The position numbers were made by a program, and so were the translations under genes. A model generated the notes under the pieces. It did not search any database. It was not told where the DNA came from and saw only the letters and a program-made list of their open reading frames with translations. A stretch of 64,000 nucleotides of DNA from an uncultured Bacteroides sp. (GTDB taxonomy: Bacteria > Bacteroidota > Bacteroidia > Bacteroidales > Bacteroidaceae): contig NZ_OY762899.1 of NCBI RefSeq assembly GCF_963666545.1, positions 3,972,365-4,036,364 on the forward strand, given 5' to 3'. The first letter of the stretch is position 1. The number at the start of each line of letters is the position of its first letter. Below, in pieces: positions 29,823 through 41,855 of the stretch.

Positions 29823-31409
29823 TTATTTATTCTTTTCCTGAGATACTTTATTTTTAATATGAAAATAGTCAAAATCAACAAAGCCTCCCGGATTTGTTGT
29901 GGCATAATTGAATAGTCCGAAACGATACCCCATAAAATGCGGCATTGTGTAAGACATTTTAAGTGAATTGCCTATTGAAATCCATAATTGACCATCCAAG
30001 CTGTAGAAAAAATTTGCTCTATCAGTACGATCTCTAAAATCACAGTCTATTTTAAAATAAACCTTATTTTGGGATAGCGGTATATTTTCTATCTCTAGAG
30101 CTTCACCAGATTCTGCATTTATCATAACAATTGATTTGCTCTTATTTTCGGCTTTTATTCCTACCAATCCATATTTTTTTTGAAGTAACCCCAAACCGGC
30201 AAAGTCACCGTCGTGCATATTAGTCACGTCTATTGAAGTTGATCCTGTACATTTCGGTCCTACAGTGCGTTGAGTAAGTGTATTCTTGGCCATAAGAAAA
30301 GATGGATCAACGCGTCCTGTTGTAAGACGGAGATAACCTTTTCTTTTTGTTACAGACCAAAATCTATTGTCGGGGTTATGGTTCCATTGCCAGACTAATG
30401 GCAAAGCTGCATCTCCTTTTTTTCGATTGAAATCATCAGAAGCTATAATTCCCGGAATTAAGCTTTTGTTTGCTGGTAGATCCAGCTTTTCGGGAACTTT
30501 GCCATTTTCACCGAGAATGGGCCAACCATCCTCCCATTTTACTGGCACAAGATAAGGTATACGGCCTACAGAACCAAAATCTTGAAACAGATACGCATAC
30601 CATTTTCCATCCGGAGTATCGATAAGTCCTCCTTGAGCCACTCCTTTATCTTGTAGAGCTACTCTGCCTTCATAGGGTCCCGCTATTTTATCAGCTTTGT
30701 GAACAATGACAGTGCGCATTCCGTTTCTCGGCCATGTAATGTTGAAAAGATAATATTTTCCATTTATCTTGAACAGCTGAGAGCCTTCAGCTGGAAGTCC
30801 TCTATTCTCACTTTTTGATAAACTTGCATTTTCAATAATGACTTGTTCCGTAGTTCCTGGCTTTATGCCTGATGCATCGGCATTCAGTTCTACCAGTTTT
30901 AAATTTTCGTTTCCATAAATTAGATATGTGCGACCGTCATCGTCAAAAAACAGAGAGTGATCGTGGAAACTTGGTGCGAATGTAAATTCTTTCCAAGGTC
31001 CTTTTTCTATATTTTTAGTTGCATATATATGAGTTCGGCCTGTGGTCTGAGAGAAAGTACTCACATAATACGTTCCATTATGATAACGCAAACTACTGGC
31101 CCAGGAACCTCTACCATAGTTGTTTTCTCCATTATTTAGAGACAGTGGCGCTATAGTGTCAAGAACATTGTATGCATAATTAATAATCTTCCAATTTACT
31201 AAATCTGTAGATTTCATAATTGGAACTCCCGGACTCATATGCATTGTAGTACTACTCATATAATAGTTATTACCTATGCGAATCATAGACATATCCGGAA
31301 CATCTGCAAAAATAATAGGGTTATGAGCTTGTTTTTCTTGTGCAAATACCGGATTGCATATTATTTGCGCTATAAAAGCTGCTATACCTAAAAATGTGTT
31401 TATTGTCAT
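29823..31409 (-). CDS. GH43 beta-xylosidase/alpha-L-arabinofuranosidase with C-terminal concanavalin-like domain
   Basis: 528 residues with a signal peptide ending NPVFAQ. The propeller differs from the other three GH43s here: base Asp in IIFADVPDMSMI, modulator in FHDHSLFFDDDGR, acid Glu in LPAEGSQLFKING. From about residue 330 a beta-sandwich of the GH43_C2 type (ASDDFNRKKGDAALPLVWQW to GGFVDFDYFHI) follows, as in GH43 subfamily 12-like enzymes. Those are beta-xylosidases or arabinofuranosidases in Bacteroides xylan and xyloglucan loci. It is the second gene of the operon, 13 bases after the esterase. Confidence 0.92.
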   Translation of the reverse strand: MTINTFLGIAAFIAQIICNPVFAQEKQAHNPIIFADVPDMSMIRIGNNYYMSSTTMHMSPGVPIMKSTDLVNWKIINYAYNVLDTIAPLSLNNGENNYGRGSWASSLRYHNGTYYVSTFSQTTGRTHIYATKNIEKGPWKEFTFAPSFHDHSLFFDDDGRTYLIYGNENLKLVELNADASGIKPGTTEQVIIENASLSKSENRGLPAEGSQLFKINGKYYLFNITWPRNGMRTVIVHKADKIAGPYEGRVALQDKGVAQGGLIDTPDGKWYAYLFQDFGSVGRIPYLVPVKWEDGWPILGENGKVPEKLDLPANKSLIPGIIASDDFNRKKGDAALPLVWQWNHNPDNRFWSVTKRKGYLRLTTGRVDPSFLMAKNTLTQRTVGPKCTGSTSIDVTNMHDGDFAGLGLLQKKYGLVGIKAENKSKSIVMINAESGEALEIENIPLSQNKVYFKIDCDFRDRTDRANFFYSLDGQLWISIGNSLKMSYTMPHFMGYRFGLFNYATTNPGGFVDFDYFHIKNKVSQEKNK

Positions 31410-31422
31410 CTTATTTTATTTG

Positions 31423-33435
<2,013 letters not shown>

Positions 33436-33449
33436 TCATAATTCATAGG

Positions 33450-33457
33450 CAAAGCTA
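33450..33457 (-). promoter_or_regulatory. Candidate -7 box (TAGCTTTG) for the leftward debranching operon
   Basis: On the minus strand the sequence TAGCTTTG fits the Bacteroides -7 consensus TAnnTTTG and lies 29 bases before the ATG of the tandem esterase gene. The -33 region is AT-rich without a clear TTTG. Transcription would begin near 33,443. No other TAnnTTTG lies close upstream on this strand. Confidence 0.45.
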
Positions 33458-33765
33458 ATCAGTATTTAATTAAAATAAAAATAAATGAGTTACATGATTT
33501 TAAGGCTATGTTACATTTTCCATTAAATCGATTATTTTGTTCACAATGACTTCTAAAAAACAGCATGATGAATCTTCAGTTTATCTTTGGTTTTTATTGC
33601 CTTTTTTTAATAGATAACTCTTTTATATTCAGCTATTTATAATGTTTTTGTGTTACACTGTTGAAAGATTAGGTAACTTGCCTTTTTTTTTGTGTGAGGC
33701 TTAGTAGAAGACTTTGTGATATAATAGTTAGCATCTGTTGGTGAAGCTTAAGAACTCTCAAAATC

Positions 33766-33781
33766 TCACACAGCTGTGTGA
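33766..33781. promoter_or_regulatory. Perfect 16-base palindrome TCACACAGCTGTGTGA
   Basis: Self-complementary over all 16 bases, with no loop, so it looks more like a dimeric regulator's operator than a terminator. It lies about 345 bases upstream of the leftward operon start and 570 before the NHL gene. No regulator can be assigned. Confidence 0.4.
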
Positions 33782-33965
33782 TTAACAATTCTTTTCGTTT
33801 TCAATGCTTAGATTTAGTGCTATGTTTACTTAGTACGTCCTTTATAATTCCTTAAATAATATGAATTGCAGCATTATTTCTTGCTTTTTGTCACATACTG
33901 ACATATAAGTATAATACAAATAACCTCTAAACTCAAGAACTGTTGGCCTTCTAATTGATGCTACC

Positions 33966-34166
33966 TCTTTAAATAGTGTATTATAGGTGATATAACGGAA
34001 TGCGCCTGTCTCCTTTGATGTCTTATGTTACGTACAGAAAAGCTTTTGTAACATTTAGTGTTAATAGTGTAATATTAGTGTAAATTTGTGTAGCATGAAT
34101 ATTTAATATCTATTAGTAATATTCGGTACATTTGCCACATTATGTTAAAGCATTCTTTAACTTAAA
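33966..34166 (+). repeat. Promoter-region cassette, copy A
   Basis: One of three related stretches in this window (B at 45068-45371, C at 49111-49415). Shared words in order: GATATAACGGAATG, TACGTACAGAAAAGCTTTTG, AATTTGTGTA, CACATTATGTTAAAGCAT. Copy A contains an inverted repeat ATGTTAC / GTAACAT (34025-34031 and 34048-34054) and a perfect -7 box TACATTTG (34127-34134). It lacks the leader ORF found in B and C. It precedes the NHL/SusC/SusD operon and probably drives it. Confidence 0.75.
34127..34134 (+). promoter_or_regulatory. Candidate -7 box TACATTTG for the NHL-SusC-SusD operon
   Basis: Exact match to TAnnTTTG inside cassette copy A. Transcription would start near 34,141, leaving about 205 bases of untranslated leader before the NHL gene. 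No TTTG lies at the usual -33 spacing, so an activator (ECF sigma or hybrid two-component protein) may be needed. The matching positions in copies B and C read TATATTTA. Confidence 0.5.
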
Positions 34167-34347
34167 TGGTGTTGATATGCCGCGTTAACCTTAATACTTT
34201 ATTCTTAATGTACTACTTGTATGATGATAGTTAATATTCATATGAAAAACACTACTTGAGATTATACTCCAGGGGGTGAGCGCCCTTACTATCCATTTAT
34301 TTATTCTAAGCTGAATGCATTCTCTTACATTGTTAAACTTAATTTTA

Positions 34348-35679
34348 ATGAAAATGAAGAAAAATCTAATTTTTATTTTTCTGATTTCTCCGTTCTTCTT
34401 TGCCTGCAATGGTAGCGAGGAAATAGAGAAAACAATTGGAACAGGGAATTATTATGACCCTCAAAAGCCTGTTTCTGTTACTGAACTTCTGCCCGCTTGG
34501 GGGAAGATAGACCAAAACTTCCTTATCAGAGGAAACTTTCCAAAAAACACGGATCAAATCAGAGTTTATTTTGATACTAAGCGAGCCGTTATTTTGGGTT
34601 GCGATGGACATGAACTTTATGGGATGATTCCGAAACAATCTCCCGGATATAATCAGTTATCCGTTGTGATTGGAAAAGACAGTATCGTTCCGAATATTAA
34701 ATTCAAATATTATCAGAAACAGTCTCTTAAAAATATTGTCGGAAAAGAGAACCAAGGAGACAACTATGTGGAAGGAAGTTTTGATGAAGCTCGAATAAAG
34801 AATCCTACCGGACTGGGCACTGTCAAAGGTCAAAAAGGAGATAATATTATTATGGTTGAAGGAGAATGGGATTCCAGAATCAGCCTGATTTCTCTGGATG
34901 ACAATAAAATGATAAAGATAGCTGATGTCGGCTGGTGCGGAGGGCCTGCCGTGACAAGTACCAGAGACAAATTTTATGTGATAAACAGAGAAGGTAATCG
35001 AAATATCTATAGTTTTTCAAAGGCAGACGGATGGATACCCACACCTGTCACGGATTTGCAGATTACGAATAGTATGCTGTCAAGTGGAAGTATTGTTGGG
35101 GGCTTAACTTTTGCCGAGGATGATCGCTATCTATATGTTATGACTGGCGACGGGCACATGGGATGTATCGATCTGATAGAAAAAACATTCACAAAGATCT
35201 TAAGCAGTAGCGATTGGGACGGAGTAAACGTTGGTGGCGATTGGAGTAGTTATCTTGTTTATAGTAAGTATTATCATTGTTTCTTTGCAACGCAACAGGG
35301 TGCGAACGGCATATTTAAAATCGAAAAGAATGCTGAAGGAAACTGGAAAGCAAAAAAATATGCTGGTTTCAATGCTGGCAACAACGTTGTTTTGGGGCAC
35401 CGTCTTAATGATGCAGTCTTGAGAAATCCATCAGGAATTGCAGTGAACAATGATGGCGAGATTTATTTTGGAAGCAAATCCGGATCTTGTATTCTTAAAA
35501 TTAAAGGAGACATGGTATCATTAGTTGCAGGAGTACCCAATTCTTGGCAGACCGGGGTTTCAAACATTCCACTTGAGTCAGGTTTTAATCAGCCACTTGC
35601 TATTGTAACTGACTTTGAAGATAATTTCTATATCGCAGACAGGGATAAACGTTTGGTTAGAAAACTTACCATAGAATAA
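34348..35679 (+). CDS. IPT/TIG and NHL-repeat surface lipoprotein
   Basis: Probable surface glycan-binding or accessory lipoprotein encoded directly before SusC. The start at 34348 (or the second ATG at 34354) gives a signal ending FFFAC, a lipobox with Cys; an upstream ATG at 34315 only adds non-signal residues. A TIG/IPT-like domain (about 30-115: VSVTELLPAWGKIDQNFLIRGNF) precedes an NHL-type six-bladed propeller (about 120-445: RIKNPTGLGTVKG, LRNPSGIAVNNDGEIYFG, FNQPLAIVTDFEDNFYIAD). IPT-NHL lipoproteins recur beside SusC/SusD pairs in Bacteroidetes, but their ligand is rarely known. SusC follows 20 bases later. Confidence 0.85.
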   Translation: MKMKKNLIFIFLISPFFFACNGSEEIEKTIGTGNYYDPQKPVSVTELLPAWGKIDQNFLIRGNFPKNTDQIRVYFDTKRAVILGCDGHELYGMIPKQSPGYNQLSVVIGKDSIVPNIKFKYYQKQSLKNIVGKENQGDNYVEGSFDEARIKNPTGLGTVKGQKGDNIIMVEGEWDSRISLISLDDNKMIKIADVGWCGGPAVTSTRDKFYVINREGNRNIYSFSKADGWIPTPVTDLQITNSMLSSGSIVGGLTFAEDDRYLYVMTGDGHMGCIDLIEKTFTKILSSSDWDGVNVGGDWSSYLVYSKYYHCFFATQQGANGIFKIEKNAEGNWKAKKYAGFNAGNNVVLGHRLNDAVLRNPSGIAVNNDGEIYFGSKSGSCILKIKGDMVSLVAGVPNSWQTGVSNIPLESGFNQPLAIVTDFEDNFYIADRDKRLVRKLTIE

Positions 35680-35699
35680 AAACGAAATAGATTTATGTC

Positions 35700-38600
35700 A
35701 TGAAAATAAAATATGTCATTTTACAATTTATAGTATTAGTAGTATGTACTAGTGCTTTCGCTCAATCGAACATAATAGCCGGAGGCTCCGTGATGGACGA
35801 GAAAGGAGACGCTCTGATTGGTGTTTCCGCATCGATAAAAGGAAATCCTAGCAATGGAGCCATAACAAATGCCGACGGATATTTCAGACTTACCGGAATA
35901 AAAGCCAAACAGGTAGTCGTTTTTTCATACATCGGCTTTAAATCACAAGAGGTTGTCATGGAAAAAACAAATGAACGCATGCGTATTGTTTTAAAAGAAG
36001 ACGTAAATGCGCTGGATGAAGTTATTGTGACAAGCTCGGGTAAAGTTCAGAAAAAAATCAATGTGACGGGAGCTATTACCTCTGTTGAGATGAAAGACAT
36101 TAAGGTTCCTGCAACTTCAATAAGTAACATGCTTGGCGGGCGCGTTCCGGGGATTATATCCGTTAATCGTACTGGGGAGCCGGGAAAAGATTTTTCCGAG
36201 TTCTGGATTCGTGGTATCAGCACATTTGGAGCCGGTTCATCGGCTTTGGTTCTGATTGATGGAATAGAAGGCGATCTTAATACGCTTGATCCGGAAGATA
36301 TTGAAAGTTTCTCTATCCTGAAAGATGCTTCTTCCACGGCGGTATATGGAGTAAGAGGCGCGAACGGAGTGGTGCTTGTCACAACCAAGAAAGGTAAAGC
36401 CGGAAAATTGGATATCAAGGTGAAAGCGAATGCCGGTATCTCTTACTCTCCGCGTATGCCCGAATATGTTCGCGCCGCCGACTATGCCAAGCTGGCCAAT
36501 GAGGCGTCCGTGACGAGAGGTGGCATTCCAATCTACTCGGATGTCGATTTGGCGTTATTCGCCAATCACATGGATCCCGATCTTCATCCGGATGTGGATT
36601 GGAGAGATGTGATCCTGAAAGATTACACATGGAACCAACAATACTTTTTGAGTGCCTCCGGAGGTGGTGAAATAGCTCGATACTATATCAGCGCGGGTTA
36701 TCTGAAGAAGGATGCCATATTCAAGCAGGATAAAGGTTTGAATCAATACGACACGAATGTGAATTATAACAAGTTTAATTTCCGCGCGAATGTTGACGTG
36801 AATCTAACTTCGTCAACCACGCTGTCTTTGAATGAGGAGAGCGTGATTACCACGCAGAATTATCCCGGTTATGGAGATAATACAGATGTCCTATGGCAGG
36901 CTCAATCGATTTTGACCCCTGTCACAGTGCCCATCCTTTATTCCAGCGGAGAGGCTCCCGGCTATGGCAGCGATAAGAATAACATCAGTCCTTATGTGTC
37001 GCTTAATATGACAGGTTATCGCAAAAACTATTACAACAACAACAAGATCACGATGCAGCTTAACCAAAAGTTGGATGTGATCACGGAAGGTCTTTCCGTG
37101 ATGGCATTGATAAATCTAAATACTGAGAGCTGGATGTGGCAGGCGAGAGAAAAAAGCCCGGCAATCTATTATGCGGATGGAAGAACAAGGGATGGGAAAT
37201 TGAACCTGATTAAAAAAGTGGAATATCAAGAACCGAATTATTGGAATAATACTCAAACGGATCGCAAATATTACTATGAAGGCCGCATCAATTACGATCG
37301 GGTATTTGATAAACTGCATCGTGTTGGCGGATTGATACATGCTTACTGGAGTGATTATGAATCTTCTAAATACAAAACCGGGCTGACTGCCATACCAAAA
37401 CGCTATAACAGCTATGCAAGCCGTTTTTCATACTCGTACGCGGATACATACATGGCGGAATTCAACGTGGGATATACCGGTTCCGAAGCTTTCGAAGAAG
37501 GCAAGAAATTCGGATGGTTCCCGGCTGTCTCTTTTGGTTGGGCTCCCTCTCAATACGAGATTGTGAAAAAGGCCGTTCCTTTCCTCAATTATTTGAAATT
37601 CAGGGCTTCCTACGGAATTGTTGGTAATGACCGCCTGACTTGGGACGACTCCGTGCGTTTTCCATATCTCACGTTGATTGGTTATTCTAGCTCGGGTCAA
37701 TGGATGAATGGCACGGGAATCACAGAAACTCAAGTGGGATCAAGTAACCTGAGATGGGAAAAAGCGACCAAATATAACTTCGGTATTGATCTGCGTCTTT
37801 TTAATGAACGTTTTGAAGCTACCGTGGACATGTTTAAGGATGTGCGTTCGGGAATATACCAACAGCGTCAGAGTGTTCCTGAAGAAATGGGACTTGTCTC
37901 ATTGCCTTGGGCCAATGTTGGCAAAATGAAAAGTTGGGGTGTTGACGGGCATGTGTCCTATACGCAGCCATTATCTCCCGAGGATAAAAGCAAATATCTT
38001 ACTCTCCGTATGAATTTCACGCAATCGCGCAACAAGATCTTGGAGTTTGAGGAAGATATAAAAAAATATTCCTATCAATCTGCCGTAGGTTACCAAAGCG
38101 GGATCAACAGGGGGCTCGTCGCTCTTGGCTTGTTTAGAGACAAGGAGGATATTCAAAATAGTCCTAAACAGGAATTCGGTAATTATTTGCCCGGAGACAT
38201 CAAATATAAGGATGTGAATGGAGACGGTGTTGTTAACTCTGACGACAACATTCCATTGCAATATTCATGGACTCCTCAAATACAATACGGTTTCGCCACC
38301 GAATTCAATTGGAAGAACTTTAATGTGAGCGTCCTTCTTGAAGGGGTAGCCAGGGTTAAGTATTTCAAAGGTGGAAATATGTACAACCCATTCTCCGGAC
38401 GGGAAAGCGGTAATGTGATTACTGATTACGCCAATCAGAATAACCGTTGGATCTCAAGGGAGATATCGGGAACTCCGGCCACGGAAAATCCTAACGCGAA
38501 ATACCCGAGACTCTACTATGGAGGCAGTTGGAATAATAGCGTGAGTTCCACACACTGGCTTCAGGATGGTAGTTATCTGAGGTTGAAGAATGTGCAGATT

Positions 38601-38786
38601 TCGTATACGGCAAAAATAAAGGCTTTAAAGAAGTTTGGCCTACAGAGTGCGGTCATTAGCTTAATAGGAGAGAATCTGGCTATATGGTCTAAAGAGAAAA
38701 TGCTGGATCCAAGTCAGGCCATGTATAGCGGAACCAAATATCCTGTTCAGCGGATATATACATTCCAATTAAACCTCTCATTTTAA
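35700..38786 (+). CDS. SusC-like TonB-dependent outer-membrane transporter (first)
   Basis: 1,028-residue importer of oligosaccharides, working with the SusD encoded next. Order: signal peptide (ending SAFAQ), carboxypeptidase-D regulatory-like domain (about 25-105: SVMDEKGDALIGVSASIKG), TonB-box region (ALDEVIVTSS), plug (about 115-230: LVLIDGIEGDLNTLDPEDI, ILKDASSTAVYGVRGANGV) and a 22-strand barrel ending in an aromatic residue (FQLNLSF). It carries the usual SusC motif DVNGDGVVNSDDNIPLQYSW. Base composition looks richer in G+C than the flanking regulatory DNA. The pair's substrate cannot be read from sequence. Confidence 0.96.
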   Translation: MKIKYVILQFIVLVVCTSAFAQSNIIAGGSVMDEKGDALIGVSASIKGNPSNGAITNADGYFRLTGIKAKQVVVFSYIGFKSQEVVMEKTNERMRIVLKEDVNALDEVIVTSSGKVQKKINVTGAITSVEMKDIKVPATSISNMLGGRVPGIISVNRTGEPGKDFSEFWIRGISTFGAGSSALVLIDGIEGDLNTLDPEDIESFSILKDASSTAVYGVRGANGVVLVTTKKGKAGKLDIKVKANAGISYSPRMPEYVRAADYAKLANEASVTRGGIPIYSDVDLALFANHMDPDLHPDVDWRDVILKDYTWNQQYFLSASGGGEIARYYISAGYLKKDAIFKQDKGLNQYDTNVNYNKFNFRANVDVNLTSSTTLSLNEESVITTQNYPGYGDNTDVLWQAQSILTPVTVPILYSSGEAPGYGSDKNNISPYVSLNMTGYRKNYYNNNKITMQLNQKLDVITEGLSVMALINLNTESWMWQAREKSPAIYYADGRTRDGKLNLIKKVEYQEPNYWNNTQTDRKYYYEGRINYDRVFDKLHRVGGLIHAYWSDYESSKYKTGLTAIPKRYNSYASRFSYSYADTYMAEFNVGYTGSEAFEEGKKFGWFPAVSFGWAPSQYEIVKKAVPFLNYLKFRASYGIVGNDRLTWDDSVRFPYLTLIGYSSSGQWMNGTGITETQVGSSNLRWEKATKYNFGIDLRLFNERFEATVDMFKDVRSGIYQQRQSVPEEMGLVSLPWANVGKMKSWGVDGHVSYTQPLSPEDKSKYLTLRMNFTQSRNKILEFEEDIKKYSYQSAVGYQSGINRGLVALGLFRDKEDIQNSPKQEFGNYLPGDIKYKDVNGDGVVNSDDNIPLQYSWTPQIQYGFATEFNWKNFNVSVLLEGVARVKYFKGGNMYNPFSGRESGNVITDYANQNNRWISREISGTPATENPNAKYPRLYYGGSWNNSVSSTHWLQDGSYLRLKNVQISYTAKIKALKKFGLQSAVISLIGENLAIWSKEKMLDPSQAMYSGTKYPVQRIYTFQLNLSF

Positions 38787-38821
38787 TCATGTATTTTAGA
38801 CTTATAATTAATGATAAAGTT

Positions 38822-40813
38822 ATGAATAGAATAACCATTATAAATAAAATAAGAACGCGGCTGTTGGTCTTACCGATTATTGCGTTTTTTGCATTCCTTA
38901 CGTTTAACTCATGTGATGATTATCTGGACATCAACAAGTATGTTTATGACCAGACAACAATGGATTCAATTTTCTTGTCGAAGGAAAGAACAGAACAATA
39001 CATCAATGGAACAGCCGCTTTGTTGTTTGACGAATCTCTTCTTACGGGAACCGACTGGGGTGGAGCGGCGACATTGCCGAGTGGCTCCGGAGCCGATGAG
39101 GCTATTATTCCGTTTATGCTCAATGGGAATAGTATCTTATACGATGAAATCACGGAGACCAATACAAAAATAAACCCTTGGTCAACCTGTTATAAAGGAA
39201 TACGCAAAGCGAATATCGTGCTTGCCAATATCCATAAGAATCAAGAAATAACAGAAATGGAATCACGGGATTTCAAAGGTAGGGCTTATTTTCTTAGAGC
39301 CTATTTTTACTTTTATCTTGTACGCCTATACGGACCGGTGCCCATCCTTCCGGATGTGGCTTTTGATACGGATGTGGATGTGGCCAAAGCCTCCATTGAA
39401 CGCTCGCCGTACGATCTGTGCGTTGAAAAGATTTGCGCGGATTTTGAGGCGGCGGCAGGTCTGCTTCCTCTTCAAAGAATTGAAGCGGAACAATTTATGC
39501 CGACAAGGGGAGCAGCCTTGGCTTTCAAGGCGCGTATGCAATTGTATGCCGCAAGTCCATTGTTCAATGGCAACACGTACTATGCCGATTGGAAGAATTC
39601 CGAAGGAGTTCCTTTCATCTCTCAAACCGAAGATAAAAATAAATGGGCGAAAGCTGCCGCCACATTCAAACGGATAATTGAGATGAACACGTATGAACTT
39701 CAGACGGTAGCGAAAATGATCAATGACAAAGGCACGGGAACACTGCCATTGCCGGCCACAGTGTCTAGCGCCAATTTTCCTGACGGAGCGGGAAATATAG
39801 ACCCGTATAAATCGTATAAGTCTATTTTCGATGGCACTTATCAACCCTACAGCGTGAAAGAGTATATTTATTACGCGAGGAGAAACGATAGTGATGATCG
39901 TCTTTATTTTCCGGATGGTATTGGAGGAAACGCTACATTCAGCGTGACGCAAGATATGATTGATGCCTACCGTATGGCCGATGGTAGAAGCTTTGATGAA
40001 GCTACCGAGAGTGAGAGATCTTATAAAGCGGTAGGAAGCAACAGTACTTTTGCGTTAGAATATCAGCTTTCCGCGAATAGGTCGCATAGAGATGATAACC
40101 GTGAGCCTCGTTATTTCGCGACAATTGGATTTAATCATTGCGTTTGGCCGGGTACATCTTTCAGAGGTACGGAAAACTTGAAAAACCGCGAAGTAACTTA
40201 TTACGATGATGGCAACGCCAAAAATCCAAGCGACAATAACCATAGAAGCAGAACCGGATATACTTGCCGCAAATACATACACCAAGAGGATATAGGCCAT
40301 TGGAACTCTACTAAAAAGTCCAAGATATGGCCTTTGGCGCGATATGCGGAGGTTCTGTTAGGCTATGCTGAAGCGTTGAACGAAATGCCAGAAGGGTCAT
40401 ACAAAGATGAATCGGGGACTATGATAACTAAAGACGCGAATGAGGTTGTTAAGTATTTTAATCGGGTTCGTTACAGGGCGGGACAACCGGGCATAACAAT
40501 AGCCGACGCTTCTGATTATAATAAAATGAAAAAAATAGTGAAGCATGAGTGGCAGATTGAATTTGCCTTTGAATCACGTCGCTATTGGGATTTACGCCGT
40601 TGGAAAGATGCCTATGACGCGTACAACAAACCGATAAGAGGTTTGGATGTGAGTGCTAAATCCTCGCAACGTGAACAATTCTACACGGTGAGAATTTGGA
40701 ACACGGAATTGTACATGAAACGGATGTTCTCCAATAAAATGTACTTCTGGCCTATTGACAGAAATGTGTTGCAGAAAAATGGCAAACTGGTTCAAAACCC
40801 GGGTTGGAAATAG
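38822..40813 (+). CDS. SusD/RagB-like glycan-binding lipoprotein (first)
   Basis: Lid partner of the preceding SusC. The start at 38822 (MNRITIINKIRTRLLVLP) gives a lipoprotein signal ending FNSC, then the typical DDYLDI. SusD helices include GIRKANIVLANIH, RAYFLRAYFYFYLVRLYGPVPI (tetratricopeptide-like pairs) and the C-terminal EWQIEFAFESRRYWDLRRWKD, ending QNPGWK. An ATG at 38789 would directly abut SusC but precedes a non-signal stretch. It belongs to the longer SusD group (about 660 residues). Confidence 0.95.
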   Translation: MNRITIINKIRTRLLVLPIIAFFAFLTFNSCDDYLDINKYVYDQTTMDSIFLSKERTEQYINGTAALLFDESLLTGTDWGGAATLPSGSGADEAIIPFMLNGNSILYDEITETNTKINPWSTCYKGIRKANIVLANIHKNQEITEMESRDFKGRAYFLRAYFYFYLVRLYGPVPILPDVAFDTDVDVAKASIERSPYDLCVEKICADFEAAAGLLPLQRIEAEQFMPTRGAALAFKARMQLYAASPLFNGNTYYADWKNSEGVPFISQTEDKNKWAKAAATFKRIIEMNTYELQTVAKMINDKGTGTLPLPATVSSANFPDGAGNIDPYKSYKSIFDGTYQPYSVKEYIYYARRNDSDDRLYFPDGIGGNATFSVTQDMIDAYRMADGRSFDEATESERSYKAVGSNSTFALEYQLSANRSHRDDNREPRYFATIGFNHCVWPGTSFRGTENLKNREVTYYDDGNAKNPSDNNHRSRTGYTCRKYIHQEDIGHWNSTKKSKIWPLARYAEVLLGYAEALNEMPEGSYKDESGTMITKDANEVVKYFNRVRYRAGQPGITIADASDYNKMKKIVKHEWQIEFAFESRRYWDLRRWKDAYDAYNKPIRGLDVSAKSSQREQFYTVRIWNTELYMKRMFSNKMYFWPIDRNVLQKNGKLVQNPGWK

Positions 40814-40842
40814 ATTGATTAATGAAATAATAAATGAATAAG

Positions 40843-41766
40843 ATGAAAAAATATACATTATTATCATTGCTCATGCTGGCTTTGTTTTTTACCGGCTGTG
40901 ATGATGAGGCTCCTATGGATCAAGCGTTATATCCTGAATCAGTCTATCTTGTCGGGGCTAAGGACAAAATTATATACCGGGATTTAAATCTTGGTTATGT
41001 TCAGGATACTGTTTACGCATCGGTTGCAATCAGTGGTTCTCTTCCAATAGATAGAGATATTGTTGCTGAAGTGAAGGAATATCCGGAGGCAATTAAGAGG
41101 TATAATGACAGAGAACTTGGAACGAATGATATTCTTTTCCAGAATCTGCCGTTGGATATTTATAATTTGCCCGCCCCAATCGTAACAGTGAAAAAGGGTG
41201 AGCCATATAGTACTTGTCCGATATACGTAAAACCGGCTACATTGCATATTGACTCGCTGTATATGATTGCATTAAAATTGAAGTCAACTTCTGCCTATGA
41301 TTTGGCAAAAAAAGATACGGTTGTTTTAATGAGATTCAATATCATGAACAAGTATTCCGGTTTGTACTATATGGATGGGGTTATTAAGAACCTTTCAAAT
41401 CCAAATGATTCTGTTGTTTATAAAAGCCCCAGAAAGCTACAAGCTGTCTTTGACGGAAACACCGTTCGTATGTATCACTTGCAGAATGAATGGAGTAAAG
41501 GTGCTACGGATTATCGTCCTAATTATTGTTTTAATATCACAGTAAATGCTGACAATAGCCTATCCTTGGTTTCTTGGCAAAATTTTAAAATTCTGGAGGG
41601 AGGCGGTACTTACTATCCGGAACTTAGAGTATATGATTTGTGGTACAGGTTTATCGAAAATGGGGTAACAAAGAAGACCAGAGGATTTTTGTATAAAGAG
41701 CGTAAAAATGATGATGAACAACGAATTATAAACGACTGGATGGGTGAACATAGAAAATATGACTAA
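40843..41766 (+). CDS. DUF1735/DUF4361-type surface lipoprotein
   Basis: Fourth gene of the operon in the SusE-like position, likely a surface-exposed glycan-binding lipoprotein. I favour the start at 40843 (MKKYTLLSLLMLALFFTGC); an ATG at 40834 adds three residues. The N-terminal Ig-like half (about 30-150: VYLVGAKDKIIYRDLNL) resembles the BT_3987-like DUF1735 domain. The C-terminal half (about 165-307: MNKYSGLYYMDGVIKNL to IINDWMGEHRKYD) resembles DUF4361. An intrinsic hairpin follows 31 bases after the stop. Ligand unknown. Confidence 0.78.
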   Translation: MKKYTLLSLLMLALFFTGCDDEAPMDQALYPESVYLVGAKDKIIYRDLNLGYVQDTVYASVAISGSLPIDRDIVAEVKEYPEAIKRYNDRELGTNDILFQNLPLDIYNLPAPIVTVKKGEPYSTCPIYVKPATLHIDSLYMIALKLKSTSAYDLAKKDTVVLMRFNIMNKYSGLYYMDGVIKNLSNPNDSVVYKSPRKLQAVFDGNTVRMYHLQNEWSKGATDYRPNYCFNITVNADNSLSLVSWQNFKILEGGGTYYPELRVYDLWYRFIENGVTKKTRGFLYKERKNDDEQRIINDWMGEHRKYD

Positions 41767-41797
41767 TTAGTCTTTTTTCTATTGAATAACAATTTTA

Positions 41798-41835
41798 AAA
41801 TAGGAGGAGAGTCTTTGAAAAGAATCCTCCTATTT
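41798..41835 (+). terminator. Intrinsic terminator or attenuator after the SusC/SusD operon
   Basis: Perfect 11-base stem: AAATAGGAGGA at 41798-41808 pairs with TCCTCCTATTT at 41825-41835 around a 16-base loop. The run after it is A/T-rich rather than pure T. It stands between the DUF4361-type gene and the MG2-plug gene, whose ATG is only 20 bases on, so partial read-through may feed the latter. Confidence 0.7.
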
Positions 41836-41855
41836 AATTTATAAATAACGGTATA

